From positions 41,907,001-41,971,000 of the forward strand of contig NW_024465885.1 in the NCBI RefSeq assembly GCF_017591425.1: DNA of 64,000 bases. Direction: 5' to 3'. The notes below the pieces were generated by a model, which saw nothing but the letters and a program-made list of their open reading frames with translations, was not told the origin of the DNA and searched no databases. This DNA is from Ochotona curzoniae (taxonomy: Eukaryota; Chordata; Mammalia; Lagomorpha; Ochotonidae). A program made the position numbers and the translations under genes. Positions 17,318-30,700 of the stretch are shown piece after piece; positions within the stretch are counted from its first letter, which is position 1, and each line of letters begins with the position of its first letter.

Positions 17318-19314
17318 TTAAGGAGAACAAACAATAAATCTAACCTAGCTGTCATCAATGATTGATCATTACAGTGCTGGTCTCTATCGTTACCAAGAAA
17401 CAAAGGTTTCCTCCCATTGTAAAGGCAGAGGCCCTGCAAGAAGTTAGGGGACTTTTACAGAGCTGTTTTAGCACCACTGCAGAGCCAGAAATAGTACCCA
17501 TTTGTCTGAATTCCCCTTGTTGATGCCTTCCTTAATCTGCTTCCTCATTCATAAACTACTTCTCGAGTCTACCCAGGACAGAACGAGGCGGGCCGTGAGT
17601 CACTGCCTGAAGAGTTACAACAGGACTTGGGTTACTTGTTTCATGGTTCCCATCTTTTTTTATGTTCTGAGGACAGCAGCCGTGCCAGACACTAGTCAAT
17701 TGAAAAATAAAAGAACTCATGTTTAAACCAAAGGTAAAAATAGTTCCCCCAGTATTTTCTCTATGCTCTTTGGAAATCAAGGTTAAAAAGTTCAATGTGG
17801 GTTTTCTTTAGGAACCTACACTTATTCTTTCATTTTCTGCATCAAACTGATTCTCAGTGTCCTTCCATATAATGATGCACAGACATTCCATCAAATGCTA
17901 ACCAGTGGAAACACCACAAAAATGGAAACAACATGGAATATTTTCCTCTATCCTCTCTGAGTTTAATAAATTGAGTCTATGAAATAAACTGACCATAGAT
18001 AGCTGAAGAGGACAAACAACATACATATGTATTATCTGCCCAGAGGCAGCCCATCACAGTAAGTACTATGAGAACCAAAGCTTATGTACTTTCTTCATGA
18101 TAACCAGTTAAGATGAGACCCAGGCCCCTCTACACTGGACAGTCCATTAGAGCCAGGAGCCGATGCAAGGGAACAGGTTTATTCAAGAGGCCAGCAGGAA
18201 CTATTGAGTTTCAAAAGCGCTTTTCCCCTTTTGCAAGTTCTTAGGCAGACTTTCAAAGGAGCAATAGCAACAGGAGGAGAGCACCAGACAGGTTTGCAGG
18301 GTAAACTCAAGTTTCTTAGATCTGAAGCTTGGCTTTTTGGTTGGTATCCCTACATGTCTTCCTTCTCTGAGGCTAGCCCTCAAAATTCCCAGGCCAACAT
18401 CTGTTGAACAAACATACTGATCAACAATCAGATTTTGGTTTTTAGAATGTAAAAACGGAGGGGGGGGAGAAGTCCTTTCTTTAAGTTACAGCTGTGTGTT
18501 TGGTCTCAAGGTTGAAACATGAAAGGAGTAAGGAAGATGTATCTAGCACAGTTCACAGTTGGAGAAGCATGGGGAGGAGATGTGTAGGCTACTGAAGGGA
18601 TAGTGAATGATTTTTTGGTAAAAAACAGATGAATTCCCAGAAGAATTGATGACACCAGTGGCTAAGTCTACACAAACACAGTGTTGACCTATGGCTTCCT
18701 CTCCTGTGGCAGGAGTTTAATCTGATGAATGAGATCCCCAGGGATCTTCCATCAGACACAGAACATTTGAGACAAGCTACCCCTCCATTTGCTGCCCCCC
18801 AGGAGCCCTCAGTTGGGGGTCATTAGCACACCTGCACTCCTTCAATGATTTAAAGAAATTAGCACCATATATTCGAGGTCACCAGAAGATATTTTAAGGA
18901 CGAAACTCAATAGAGTGTGATAATAAAACATACCTGAAAATAAGGATAGAAAAAACAAACTATAAGGCATTTCCCTCTGTAAATGTCACAGTTACATCAG
19001 ACATTAAATCCACCTGTCAAAGTAATACTGACCAAGAATCTCCCTCTGCATTTTAAAGGAAAGATTTAAAAGATAAGCAAAACACAAGTAAACAACTCAG
19101 ACTCGCTGTTACTTTGAGATGTGACATTACGCTAGTCTCCTAACTGGTGAACTTGTTTCCTCGCGGCTTACCTGAGGACAAGGACACCTGCCATTCCTGG
19201 CACCAAGAAGAGAACGGACTGTGAACGCACATTCTGATTCATGACTGCCAAGTGTAACTGCACAAAGAAAGTGGACGTTTTTATTTTCTAATTTGACATA
19301 CACTAGTTTTCCTT
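17318..19314. other. Intergenic DNA, possible old LTR near 18120-18420
   Basis: No gene is supported. Around 18160-18200 the minus strand shows AATAAACCTGTTCCCTTGCATC, which looks like an LTR poly(A)/U5 region, but boundaries are not visible. A G8 run lies near 18460. Confidence 0.35.
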
Positions 19315-19650
19315 TGCTGAAGAACCAATTATCCCAAACTCTGTAGGCAACTTAAAACATCTACATTTTTTTATCTCAAAGTTCTGCAGGCCACCATGGC
19401 CTGGGTCATGGCTGGGTTCTCTACCAGGGATTTCACCAAAAATCTAAACCAAAGTGTGATCCAGGTTGGGTTCTTTGCTAGTTTTGAATAATCTAACTCA
19501 AAGTTCATTCAGACTGTTGACAGAATCAAATGCCATGTGGATGTAGATCTGAGGTTCCCATTTCCTTGCTGGCTTTTAGTAGAAGCATCGTTTTGCTTCT
19601 ACCCGGAACTTTTGTACCTGTGACCACCTCCACTATGGGCTAGGCTGGGA
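19315..19650 (-). mobile_element. Old MaLR/MLT1-like repeat
   Basis: The plus strand has AATTATCCCAAACTCTGTAGGC, AACTTAAAAC and ATCTCAAAGTTCTGCAGGCC. This is the common mammalian pattern 'ACCACAAACT...GGCTTAAAACA...TCTCACAGTTCTGGAGG' in degraded form. The family name is my best guess. Confidence 0.45.
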
Positions 19651-20079
19651 GGTAACTGGTGAGCAAAGAAGCTGATGGTTTCCATCAGTCCCTGTGGCTG
19701 GAATCAGTAACAAAGTTCATTCAGTTCAGGACATCTGCCTTCCCACGACACATCTGAGCCTGCTGCATCCAGAGGAAAACGCCATGAGGAATCCGTGTAC
19801 ACAGAGCTCCACATGGAACTCCCATAAATCTGTCCCGGAGTTCAGCACACACACTAAATCCCATCCAAACTCCACCCCATTTGTCCATCCAGTAGGACAC
19901 AACTCCCTGCTCACTAAAGGGAGAAACCAAACTGAAATGGATATAATTCTCCTGGCCACATTTACTTCTCAGGGTGTACGATGTCTTTAAGTTCTATTCC
20001 AAGTCTTTTACTTCATCTTGTACTATATCCCAATTTTAGTTCATTTCTTGTGGCAAGCCAAGAACTTTGGAATAAATAC
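19651..20079. other. Nothing recognised
   Basis: Several short open frames on both strands (for example 19694-19990). None has a domain or a known family look. Confidence 0.5.
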
Positions 20080-20417
20080 AGCTAGGGAGGCTCAAGCAGT
20101 GGTTGAATTGGCTAATCATCCATCTGCAAGCACCAGCATCCCATATGGTCTCCAGTTCAAGTCACGGCTGCTCCACTTCCCACCCAGCTCCCTGCCTGTG
20201 GCTTGAGAAAGCAGTAGAGGACAACCCAAAGCTTTGGGATCCTGCATCTATGTGGGAGACCCAGAAGGTTTCCTGGCTCCTGGCTTTGGATCAATTCAGC
20301 TATATCCATTGTGGCCATTTGGGGAGTGAAGCAGATGGAAGATTTTTCTGTCTCTCCTTCTCTCTGTGGATATGCCTTTAAAATAAAAATAAATACATCC
20401 TTAAAATAAATAAACAC
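20080..20417 (+). mobile_element. C-type SINE, older copy
   Basis: Diverged head, then the CACCAGCATCCCATATGG segment, the CCCAGCTCCCTGCCTGTGG body, GGGGAGTGAAGCAGATGG and an AAATAAAAATAAATA tail. Confidence 0.85.
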
Positions 20418-21360
20418 AGCTAGGACCACAACATAAAGTGATGTGTCAATCAGGAGAAGTTGAGAATGCACGAAAGAAGATGCAAGTACTTTTGGTGAAG
20501 CCACTGCACTTGTTGCCTCTGCCTGCAGCATGTGAAAGCTGCTACATTTTATCTCTTCTCTCTTATAGCGTCTGGGTGGACATTCGAAATACTAACTGTA
20601 TGTACGTTCTTTGTTCTATCTTACTTAGTCATCACAAGGTGGCTTCCTTATATGTTTGAAGTTACACAGTAACCACCAGCAGTTGGCTGCAAGACCAGGG
20701 GAAATGGAGCAGAAACATCTCCAGATACACACAGCATGGCAGAAAGTGTAGGCTGAGACCTTTCAAGCCTCCGAAAATCTTGAATAAGGCCCAGGGGGAA
20801 GCCTTTCGAGGCCATTCTCCCAGGGCCACCACCTCACTGCCCCATGTGTCCATGTATCATGTTTGACATACAGGATGGCATTTAAACCCTGAGAAATCTG
20901 TCACCTCAGTGAGAAGGGAGACTTGCCATTCATTGGAATGACCACCATTTGTGCTTCACTAAGTGGCCATGAAAACCACACCTTCAAGTGGGCAGCCCAG
21001 AAATTGCCCTGCCATTTCCTAATTGCTTAGGAGACCGTCCATGGGGAAATTCTTTCCGGCAGGTTGTCACCCAGAGGAAGAGGAGTCAGGGAACTCTTGA
21101 AAGCCCAGGACAATTGCTGAAACCCTGCTGTCTCTCTCTCCTTCCAGGAGACAGCCCATCTCTCGGCTCTCCCCATGGAGGTGCTCTCCCCTTCCTTCTC
21201 TTCACATTCAGTGAAAACTGTATCGCATGGGTTTTGTTGTTTTCTGTTGGTTTCATCTCTTCAAAACACTTTCTTCTGATTAAATCATTCAATGACTCAT
21301 AGATCATGCAGTGGCATCATTTTCTTCAAGAAGGTTCTTGATTTTCATCTCTTCAGCTAC
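20418..21360. other. Intergenic DNA, MIR-like piece near 20560-20700
   Basis: A TTAGTCATCACAAGGTGGC...GAAGTTACACAGTAACC segment resembles the 3' part of MIR. The frame 20988-21302 is open but has no recognisable domain. Confidence 0.4.
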
Positions 21361-21890
21361 ATGTTAGTCATTTAATAGCATGTTATTTAACTTCTTGGTG
21401 TTGTTAATTTCTTTTTCCTCCCGGATGTTGATTTTGTTTTGTAGCTTTTCATTTAAGGGAATGTATTGTAGCTGTATAATGGAGACTGTCATATCTAGTA
21501 ACATGTCATTTAACTTCATGGCATTGTAAATTCCTATTTTTTTTTCTATTGTTGATTTTGTATCATGACTTTTCATTTGAGGGGATGTACAGTAGCTGTG
21601 AAATGGAGACTAACATCCAGATGTGAGGATGCAGTGTAGTATGCATTTCTGCTTCCAGACAAAGATAGATTTACAATGAAACTGTTTACTATATCTTGAC
21701 AATAGGATTCTGGACTCTCTGCCATTGTCCATGCTCGCAATGATGGGCATATGACTGAGTATGAAGAACTATATGTTAGTAATGATATAGAGGAGCTGTG
21801 GGGGGGAGGAAGAGGGAGGGGATAAGGGAATATGGAACTGTAGCACAAAATGATAATAATAATAATAAAATGTAAAAAAACCAAACCACC
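21361..21890 (+). mobile_element. L1 3' untranslated end
   Basis: A segment duplicated within itself (CATGTTATTTAACTTC...ATTTAAGGG about 21378-21460 and ACATGTCATTTAACTTC...ATTTGAGGG about 21500-21580) is followed by GAAATGGAGACTAACATCC. Then come a G-rich GTGGGGGGGAGGAAGAGGG tract, GTAGCACAAAATG and an AATAATAATAATAAAATG tail. This is typical of lagomorph L1 ends. Confidence 0.6.
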
Positions 21891-22122
21891 AAATCTGCTG
21901 GTAACACAGGCCTCTGGGTATGAAAACTGGCCAGTTTCCAGACATACTAGAGCTGGTGAGAAAATAAATCCAACCTCTCGGTAGGTGAAGGCAATGGGCA
22001 GCCACCTGCCTAGAGTCCTTAGGAGTACCATCACCTGGCCGCACCGCTTCCCAAAGCTGGCAGATGCTACGGAGAATGTTTCATTTCTTTTTCCTTTCCT
22101 AGCAGTTCTTTTACAACCATGA

Positions 22123-22960
22123 GTGCACTGGTGTGGTTCAAAGCACTGGCATCAATTCCCACCACTACCACAATGCCTCCGTACAGCGACCAGCCCACAC
22201 CTGCAAGGTGGGGGAGGTGCTGACATCCTGCTACCTTCTGTACTTGAATGCATCAACGCATCAGGGAAGTCCACAGTCTGGCCAAAGAGAGCAGGTGGCA
22301 GCACCCCATGACTCCCATCTACCCCACCACCCTGCTCACCTCCCAGAAATGGAGCAGGAGGCCTGGAGGGTGAAGGGTCTGTGTTCAGCAGGAAAAGGCA
22401 GCAGGAGTAGGTACAGGCACCTGAACCTGGCAGCTATGACTCACGGATCTGGCTTCCGGGGCTGCTGAGTAGCTCTCAGGCAGCCAGAGATTCAGACTGA
22501 ACTCCCAGATCTGGCTTCTGGTGGCAGTTCCAAACACCAGTTTCCAGATTCTGCGTAAGTACAGAACCAGGCATCTGACTGCAGCTTTGGTGGAATATAC
22601 AGTCACTGTTCCTGTCCCTCCAACCACCCCCACTCCAGGCACGACATGAGCCTGTTTGTTGAGTCAAGAAATTTGCCTGGCTTGCATAACTTATCAAGTC
22701 AGCTAGCTGAGCCCCAAGATCTGCATGCCGTATGCTTGGAGCAACAGGCTTAATACCCACCTCATGGCCCTGATGAAGCAAGGGCATCCAGGAGCCCTAT
22801 GGAGCATCAACTCCACAGGTTGTCACCATGGGCCACCCTGCTTCATTCAGGCTGGAGTGGCTACAGTTTCCACCTCTGAGGACAGGTACAGACACCTAGC
22901 TCCTGGTTCTGACTTATGGTACAAGCTGCTACCAGCTAGCTGGGCTTTGGAATCATGATC
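22123..22960. repeat. GC-rich unclassified block
   Basis: Tracts such as AGATCTGGCTTCTGG / GGATCTGGCTTCCGG and CAGGCACCTGAACCTGG / CAGACACCTAGCTCCTGG recur, suggesting internal duplication. It lies upstream of the class I pol remnant and could be decayed retroviral gag or leader, or an L1-type region. No frame supports either. Confidence 0.3.
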
Positions 22961-23199
22961 AAGTTCCCCACACTTAGAAGTTTAGCCCCAGGGTTTCTGA
23001 CCTTAGGCACAGTGAAATTCCTGAATCGTGGGATACTTGAATGCAGGTTAAGCCCCAAATGTGAACCAGGTACTGGACACAAATGAACCCCACTCCCAGT
23101 GCCCAAGTGGCAGAGCGCCCCCTATGTTTATAGTGATAAAGCCCCTGGAATTGACCAAGGTGCAGGACATTTGTACCTAAGATCTAGGAAGAGATCCCA

Positions 23200-25210
23200 G
23201 GCATGGCTACCTTAAACTAGAGGCCAAGGGCCAAGAGGAGGATGATAAATTTCTCAGTTGTGGAGTCCTGGTTCCTCATCAATTTCCTTGTAATACCCTC
23301 ATTCTCCCCCAAAGGAGAATAGACAATAGTTCAAGATATCCAGGCCATTAAAGAGGTCGTTTTTCCACCTCACCACACTGTACCAAATCCCTATGCTATT
23401 TTTTCAAAAATATGTATTTATGTTTATTAAAAGGGCAGATCAGATTTAAGTAGAAAAGGAGAGACAGAGAAGGACCCTTCATCTGCTGGTTAACTCCTCA
23501 AATGGCCACAATGACCAAAGCTGAGCTGGTCTGAAACCAGAAGTTTCTTCTGGGTTTCTCACATGGGTGTAGGGACCCAAGGTTTTGGTCCATCCTCTAC
23601 TATTGTTCTTAAACAGAGAGCAAGATGGGAAGTAGAGCATCTAGGACACGAATCAGCACCCTCATGGGATCCCTGTGCTTGCAAGCTGAATTACCATTGA
23701 GGCGTCACTCCAGGCCCAAGTCCTTATGCTACGTAACACACACACCTAACGGCACCTCATGGTATACCTTTCTAGAACTAAATGATGCCTTATTCAGCAT
23801 ACCATTACACTAAACAGCTCAGTATCTGTTTGTCTTTTCATGGACTAATTGTCCTCAGGTATAAATTGACAATCATTCAAACAATTCTTGCTCAGGAGTT
23901 CAGAGATAGCCCTCTGCTTGGCAACTAAAGACTAGAGAAATTCTACAATATGTAAATGTTACTCTCATTTGCATTTCCACTAAGAGTCATTCCTATTTCC
24001 TATGGAGACAAAACCTAAAACAAAGCCCAAATTTCTGAATGCAAGGTAACCTGTGTGGGATAGATCCTGATCCTAGGAAAGTTTGCTATCTCAGCTGAAA
24101 GAAAGGAAGTTATACTATGGATAGGGACACTACAAAGAAGTGGCTGAGCATGTTCTTGGAAATGGTGGGATTCTATAGGATTTACATCCTAGCATTTGGG
24201 TTGATAATCATGCCCTTAAGGAATCCTGATACCAACCCACCTGAGTGCACAGGAGAACAGCATAAGGCCTTTCAAGCAATGACCTACTAAGAAGGGCTAT
24301 GCACACAGAACCCCCAACCTAGACAAGTCCCTTACTGTGCTGGGTGCAGTGAAGCGAGGAATATCCCTGGACGTACTCACTCAAAACCTGGACCCACTTA
24401 TATAATCAGTGGCCTACATTTCCAAACAACTGGACTCATTGGCCTCTGGCTGGCCTGCATCCTTGATAGCAGTTGGTGCTACTGCATTTTTGGTGGAAGA
24501 AATCACCAACTTGACTTTAGGCCAGCTCCTTGAAGTTCAAACTCCGCATCAGATACAAGGAGTTCTAGAGATTAAAGGAAACCAGTGTTTAACAGGAGGA
24601 TGCGAACTAAATAATAGACTCACCTGAGGTAGCCCTCAAAGTGTGCCAAAGCCTCAGTCCAGCTGTTCTTATGCCTCCTGAAAGTATTAAAAAGCTGGCT
24701 CACTGTCATGTAGAAACCATAAAGGAGGTTGACTTCAATAGTCTTGGTCTGTGTGATGAACCCTTGGACACCCAGCTGTTGAATGGGCTCACTGACGGTA
24801 GTAGTTTTGTGAAGGAAGGAATTATAAAGATAGAGTACACTGGAGTGGATCTTACTCAAGCAATGGAAGCCCAGGCACTGAATGCCACTCAATACTGCAG
24901 TTCAAAAGGAATAATTATTGTCTTGCCTGGAACCTTAAAACTTGGAAAGATCAAAGAATCAATGTCACAGACTCCAAATACACTTTCCTTGAATGACATG
25001 CACATGTGACAGTTTATGAAAAATGAGACCTGGTCAGTGCAAAGAACTCTCTCATTGAACCTAGGAAATTGAATTTTTAGCTCTCATCCGGCTGGTATTG
25101 GGACTTCTAGAAATGGCCATTGTCCAAAGCAGGAGACACCAAAAGAGGAACAGTCGTAGTTCAAAATAAATGCCCTGGCAGCTAGGGCAGCAAAGAAAGC
25201 TTCTTTTTAG
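23200..25210 (+). pseudogene. Class I (gammaretrovirus-like) pol remnant
   Basis: Pieces of pol in the right order across shifting frames. About 23215-23400 is the reverse transcriptase N-terminus (a CNTLILPQ-like segment and a HHTVPNPYA-like segment). A minus-strand SINE (23405-23720) interrupts it. About 23755-23850 is the RT active-site A region (FLELNDALFSIPL). About 24405-24625 is the thumb/connection (VAYISKQLDSLASGWP, ITNLTLGQLL). About 24775-24910 is the RNase H start (TDGSSFVKEG). About 25110-25200 is its C-terminus. Many stops and frameshifts make it ancient. The downstream stretch to about 25650 may be integrase but I could not confirm it. Confidence 0.75.
23405..23720 (-). mobile_element. 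C-type SINE inside the class I pol remnant
   Basis: The minus strand carries an A-rich tail side (ATGTATTTATGTTTATTAAAAG on plus), the CATCTGCTGGTTAACTCC block and the SINE body. It splits the RT domain and so is younger than the ERV. Confidence 0.85.
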
Positions 25211-25708
25211 GAAGTTTTTGAAATGGTCTTACACCTTTGCATCTCCCTCACAGGTGCACTCAGTGGAATATTCTGCCTACCCTTGTGGCCAATTGAAACC
25301 CTCAAATCATTAAATGATAAGTAAAATCTTTTGGTTTTGTTACCTTAGAGAAGAATACCATGGTTGGTCCCCTTTCTACTGAGAAGTCTCATCTGCTTCT
25401 TTTTCTCCTTCTCTTGGAACATTGTTCTTAGAAGGAAAGCTCCCTGGTGAAGTCTTCTACCAAGGTTGGAGGAAATCACTGGATCTCATGAAATTGCTCT
25501 GAGAAATCTACCTGTTACCTTAGATACCTGAACCCAGACTACTGGCCAAATTCTACAACAAGCATGCAAGTCTATAGATTCCCTACCTGAGGTGATCAGC
25601 TTGTCCGAGTGTCTCCATCACCTAGCAGTGGAGCAAAGTGGGATATGTGCATTGACTAATGAACTGTGCTAACTTAAATTCTGTGTGCTCAGTGAAAGTC
25701 CAAGAATT

Positions 25709-26026
25709 TTAAGATTTATTTATTTTTATTGGAAAGTCAGATACACAGAGAGGAGAAGAGACAGAAAGCGGAAGATCTTCCATCTGTTAATTCACTCCCC
25801 AAGTGGCCACAATGGCCAGAACTAAGCGGATCCGAAGCCAGGAGCCCAGAGTCTCTTCCAGGTCTCCCACGTGGGTGCAGGGTCCCAAGGCTCTAGGCCA
25901 TTCTCAACTGCTTTCCCAGGCCTCAGGCAGGGAGCTGGATGGGAAGCAGGGCTGCCAGGACTAGAACCAGAGTCCATATGAGATCAAGGCGAAGACTTTA
26001 GCCATTAGGCTACTGTGCCGGGCCCA
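25709..26026 (-). mobile_element. C-type SINE, full length
   Basis: Plus strand starts TTTAAGATTTATTTATTTTTATTGG and ends CTACTGTGCCGGGCCC. An AAGAATTT duplication lies on both sides. Confidence 0.92.
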
Positions 26027-27554
26027 GTCACAAGAATTTATATTCAAGCTAACTGGTTCTATGGTTTTGGAAAAGGAAGTCTACCATATGGGAAGCTGTC
26101 AGAAGCACTTTCCCTTTTCTGACGTGCATCCTACCCTTGTTCTTTCTTTTCCCAAGTGTGCTCATCCTGTCAAATCTGCCTGAAAATTCGGGAGTGACTG
26201 TGAAGAGACTCAAGCTACCACCAACAACTGGTGGCAATCCTGCAGCTTCTGAAACAGCATCTCCAGATCAATTATCAAGAGATTTTCATTCCCTAGATAT
26301 GCAAGAGGCAGCACTGCGGCACAGCATGAAAAATATACAGAAGGCAGAACTTCCTGCTTCAGCCTACCAAAAAGATTGAAAGACCAAAAAAATCTATCAG
26401 GGGTGGAATAACATAGGCTTGGTAGGAAATTAGTGAACAAAAGAAGCTAAGAGATTTTCAGTATTCTTTGCGCCTTAACTCTTAATGCCCCTCCCCAAAA
26501 AAACCTACACCCTCTCCCATGCCAAGTTAGCACCCCTTTTTTCCATGATATAAGCTTTCCCGCCCCCCAGGAAGAAGATGCCCTGATGAACAAGTGTGTA
26601 CTGAGCTGCAGGTGTAGAGAAGCAACAAAGCCTTCCCAGCAACCCTCATACACACCATGTACACCACCCAAACAACTCCATTTCCATATTCAATTACAGC
26701 AACATCCCCTACCCAAAAGGAAGCAGCCAACTAGGAGTATGAGTAATTATTTCCATGAGGCTGCCAATCTTCTACGTGCAAATAATCTCTTTCACCTCTA
26801 AATAATTCCTGCCCCCATTCTTGTACTGTATCCATGTCCTACTTTGAGTTCTTCTTGGCTGCAAAGACAACGACGTTGGAATAAACACAGCTAAGGATTC
26901 TCTACAACCCTTCTGTCTTCGACAACACCAACATGATGAATTTCTCTCATGTGTCACAGTTCTGACTTCCACCCTGCTTTCAATGGAGAGAGTGCAGTGG
27001 TTCTAAGAGCTCATGTGACTGGGCAAGCCCATCCAGATAACTAAAGCCAACTGTAACACAGCCATGACAGTGATAGTTCCTCACATGTACAGCTTTTGTG
27101 GATAGGGCAGGAATTTTTTTTAAGAGATTCTGCCTGTTACAAAGTAGGAAATAAAGGATGAAAATTAAAGTCCTGGGTTTTGATGAAGGTTGACTTGGTT
27201 TCAAACTCCCTATTGACAATTGGACGGGATCTCAGTTTAAATTCTACTGAGCAGTTAAGTCTCTAAAGTTTCTATTCCCATCGACTGCAATTTACTTATG
27301 AGCAGGAAATAACACTTGACCCTTCCTCCGTGTTTTGTATAGTGAGTGGGAAATGTCAGCATTCTGCAGTATTTGAAGGGATGCATGAGTTCATGAATTA
27401 CAGTCAACCTGGAAAGCCAACTGCAAAACGTACCATAAGCTGTACTTGGGTTTTGTTTGCAAATGTGTTTTTCATAGACTTGGACCAATTAACCATTCAA
27501 AGTTGTCTGGTTCAATGAACAATATGGAAGCAGTGCTCATTGACAAATAAATGA
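26027..27554. other. Nothing recognised
   Basis: Ordinary intergenic DNA. Open frames at 26137-26379 and 26586-26801 were examined and show no domain or exon-like boundary. Confidence 0.5.
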
Positions 27555-27895
27555 AGAGGCAGTTACTTGGCACAATGGCCACTTCAGATGCTAGCCCCCC
27601 TTGTCAGAGTGCCTGGTGTGTTTCCCAGCTGCTCTACTTCTGATACAACTTCCTGTTGATGTGCATCCTGGAGGCAGCAGACAATGCGGCTCAAGTGCTT
27701 AAGTCCCTGTTACCCGGGGCAGGTGTGAATTGAATGGAGACCTCAGTTCCTGGCTTTAACCCAACACAACCTGGCTGTTGTGGTTATATGAGGAATAAAC
27801 CGGTCAACAGAAACTCACTCTCACATGTGCTCTCTCCAAAAAAAAAAAAAAATATATATATATACATGTATACAAATAAATAAGTATTTTTAATA
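27555..27895 (+). mobile_element. C-type SINE, old subfamily
   Basis: Diverged head (GAGGCAGTTACTTGGCACAATGG), CCCAGCTGCTCTACTTCTG, CAACTTCCTG, AATTGAATGGAGACC, GAGGAATAAACCGG, and an A14 plus ATATAT tail. Confidence 0.75.
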
Positions 27896-28507
27896 AAAAA
27901 TATCTGAACTGAGCACTACAGCATAAAAATCAAATTTAAAAAGTCTTAGCAAACTGGGGGGGGGGGACTCATCAAATTGAGTAAAATGAAGATTGATGGA
28001 GTTATGCAGTGAGTTTGTTTTATTTAATGATAAAATTTTTGTCTACATCTAGATCATCTCCTATAGTTAGCGTTCAGCATTATTTACCTCTTGATCTTTG
28101 TTGCAAATGAGTGATGATTGCATTGTGATATAATTTACTGCCAGTCACTTTTGTTTTAACTGTTAAAACTTAATGCCACAAGATGAAGAAAGCTTTTTCT
28201 GAACTCCAGAGGGATTACAAAGCAGATTTTTGTTGGACAGCAAAGAGCAGGAAGGGGCTGTCCTCTGTGACACTCACTGGGGTTTAAGAGATGCACATAA
28301 GAACAGGCACTGAAGGACAGTGAGAGCTCGGGCAGGGCTAGGTGCTATGAATGAGTTCCAAGGCAAGATGCTTCAGGTACTGGCTTTGCCTGTCCGTCTC
28401 CTCTCCCAACGCTGATCACCTCAGTGAATACCTCATTCTGTCAACATGTTACCATGCACTTGAACATCTGGGGGCAGGTAATAAGGTCGACACAGAGAAG
28501 GTTTCTC
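27896..28507. other. Nothing recognised
   Basis: AT-rich, with a G11 run at about 27956-27966. The last 15 bases before the next SINE (AGAAGGTTTCTCTTT) are duplicated after it. Confidence 0.5.
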
Positions 28508-28842
28508 TTTTTTTTTTCAAAGATTTATTTACTTATTGGAAAGTCAGATATACAGAGGAGAAGAGACAGTGAGAAAGATCTTCCGTCCAATGATTCACTC
28601 CCCAAGTGAGCGCAACGGCCAAAGCTATGCCGATCCGAAACCAGGATCCAGGAACTTCTTCCGGGTATCCCACATGGGTGCAGGGTCCCAAGGCTTTGGG
28701 CCATCCTCGACTGCTTTCCCAGGCCACAAGCAGGGAGCTGGATGGGAAGTAGAGCTGCCGGGATTAGAACCAGAGCCCATATGGGATCCCGGCGCCATTC
28801 AAGGTGAAGACTTTAGCTGCTAGGCCACGCCGCCGGGCCCAG
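28508..28842 (-). mobile_element. C-type SINE with target duplication
   Basis: Full-length minus-strand copy. AGAAGGTTTCTCTTT before and AGAAGGTTGCTCTTT after form a 15-bp duplication with one mismatch. Confidence 0.93.
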
Positions 28843-30149
28843 AAGGTTGCTCTTTGAAGTTCTAGCACAAGCAAGCAGTCCTAGAATCATGGGTGGCACA
28901 GAATGACATCTCTTCCTAAGCCACCAGTGGGAATCCCTACAGGTGCAGCAGGTGCTTGTCCTACTTGACTGCTGAGCTGGAAATGAATGTAAATCATTCC
29001 CTACATCCTGAAAGTTTAATCCATCCTATTCAAGGTAAATCTTGGGAAGCATCTGAGGTAAGTTGAACTTAGTGAGAGGCTCACGTATAGTGTATTATTT
29101 CTGCCACACAGGAGATGTGAGCTGCCAGTGGGATCATAAAAGCAACCAGTTGGATAAGATTTGTGCTCATCTCTGTGTTCATAATCCTCAGGAGTAACTC
29201 CTGTTTTCCAAGTTATAATTTTGACACATATGTTTTCAGACACTTTCAGTTTTATGTTTTATGTCCACATCAATTTTGTTAAGTCTCTGATCGGCTACCC
29301 CAAACACATCAGAGACACTAGTGAAATGCTGAAGATTTTACCTGAAAATTGCTAACATTGTTGCCTAACTAAAGCATTCTTTAGAAATGCAAGGGCTATT
29401 AACAGCATATCTGTATTCACACAAAAGTTTTTGCTAGACTGGATAAGCCAAATCAAGGTATAAACAATGTTGTTTTGTTTAATATATGTGTATCTTTCAA
29501 ATCATCATAACATACCTCATGTGATGTCTAAGTAAAATTTAGTGTACCATGTAATTTTGAAACATGATTCTAGAACTATTTCTTGGTTGAAATTCCTACT
29601 GAAGGTCTACCAATGTTTAGTTAGATCATTTTTTCTGTTGACTATATGCATGTTCCACTGGTAACACCAGAGGAAAGCTAGCACACTTCTTTACTCAACA
29701 AACATACCCAGCCATAAACAGCTGTAGAAGCCAAAAAGAAAGAAAAATCATAGCTAATTCATGCCCTTCACTTAATTTTTGATTCCTGAGTAATCTTTTT
29801 GACTACTTAGTAGTTGCTATATTAAGTACCATACATTTATATACCAGCTTTGTGACTAAAATAGAAGTATTAATGACTTATAGATTCCTGAACTTGGAAC
29901 ATGGAACTCCTTGCATAGCCACTACCCCCTTCTAATGCCTCCTTCTCCCACATGTACCCCATTATAGATTAGTAGGTTTTTGAGTTTCTTGACACTAAAC
30001 ACAATGTGTTATTTGCTTGAAGACCCAAATGTTCTAACAGTAAGCAATGTAGTCAGTACCCGGTTTGTCTGGTAAGTCATCTGGTTTATCTGCTATTAGG
30101 TGATGTTTTCCTTACCCCCAGAGTGCCAGGAATATTTAATTTAAATTGG
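28843..30149. other. Nothing recognised
   Basis: AT-rich intergenic DNA with no gene, tRNA or clear repeat that I can name. Confidence 0.5.
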
Positions 30150-30700
30150 AATATAACACACTTGCAAAAAAATACACAATACAAAAACTAATGATTCAAG
30201 GACTTATCATAACAAGAACATCTGTGTAACCATTTCCAGATTAAAACACATGAAGGCTTGCTGGCATTTCAGGAGCTCCCACAGACCCACTCTAGAACAT
30301 CATCTCCCCAGAGAAAACTGCTCTCCCAAATTCTAATCTGCTGCGTCCTGCTTAGGAATATATGCCTATATTGTATATATAGCCATATCCGTATTGTATA
30401 TATGCCCATATTATATCTGCTCTAATACACCTGGTTCTTTTACTAAACAGTTAGATTGTGTGCTTAATCCAGGATGTTACATGAAGCCCTACTTTGGTCA
30501 TTGTCATTGCTGTGTAGTATGCCACTGAAAGAACAAGCTTATGTTTCCATTCTATTGCCAAAAGGCATCGAGTTGTTTACAGTGGAGTCCAAGGGTGCAC
30601 ATTAACCAGTTATATGATTGCAAAGTTCCTTCCCTATCCTAGGGCTTGCCTTAAGTCAATAATTTTGAACCTATATTTCTTGCCAGATTGCAAAATGTTC
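30150..30700 (+). mobile_element. Ancient L1 (L1M-type) 3' fragment
   Basis: Follows the usual order of the old L1 3' region: AACATCTGTGTAACCATTTCC, AGAACATCATC, TCATTGCTGTGTAGTATGCC, CATTCTATTGCC and a GTTTACAGTGG segment. Strongly diverged. Confidence 0.5.
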
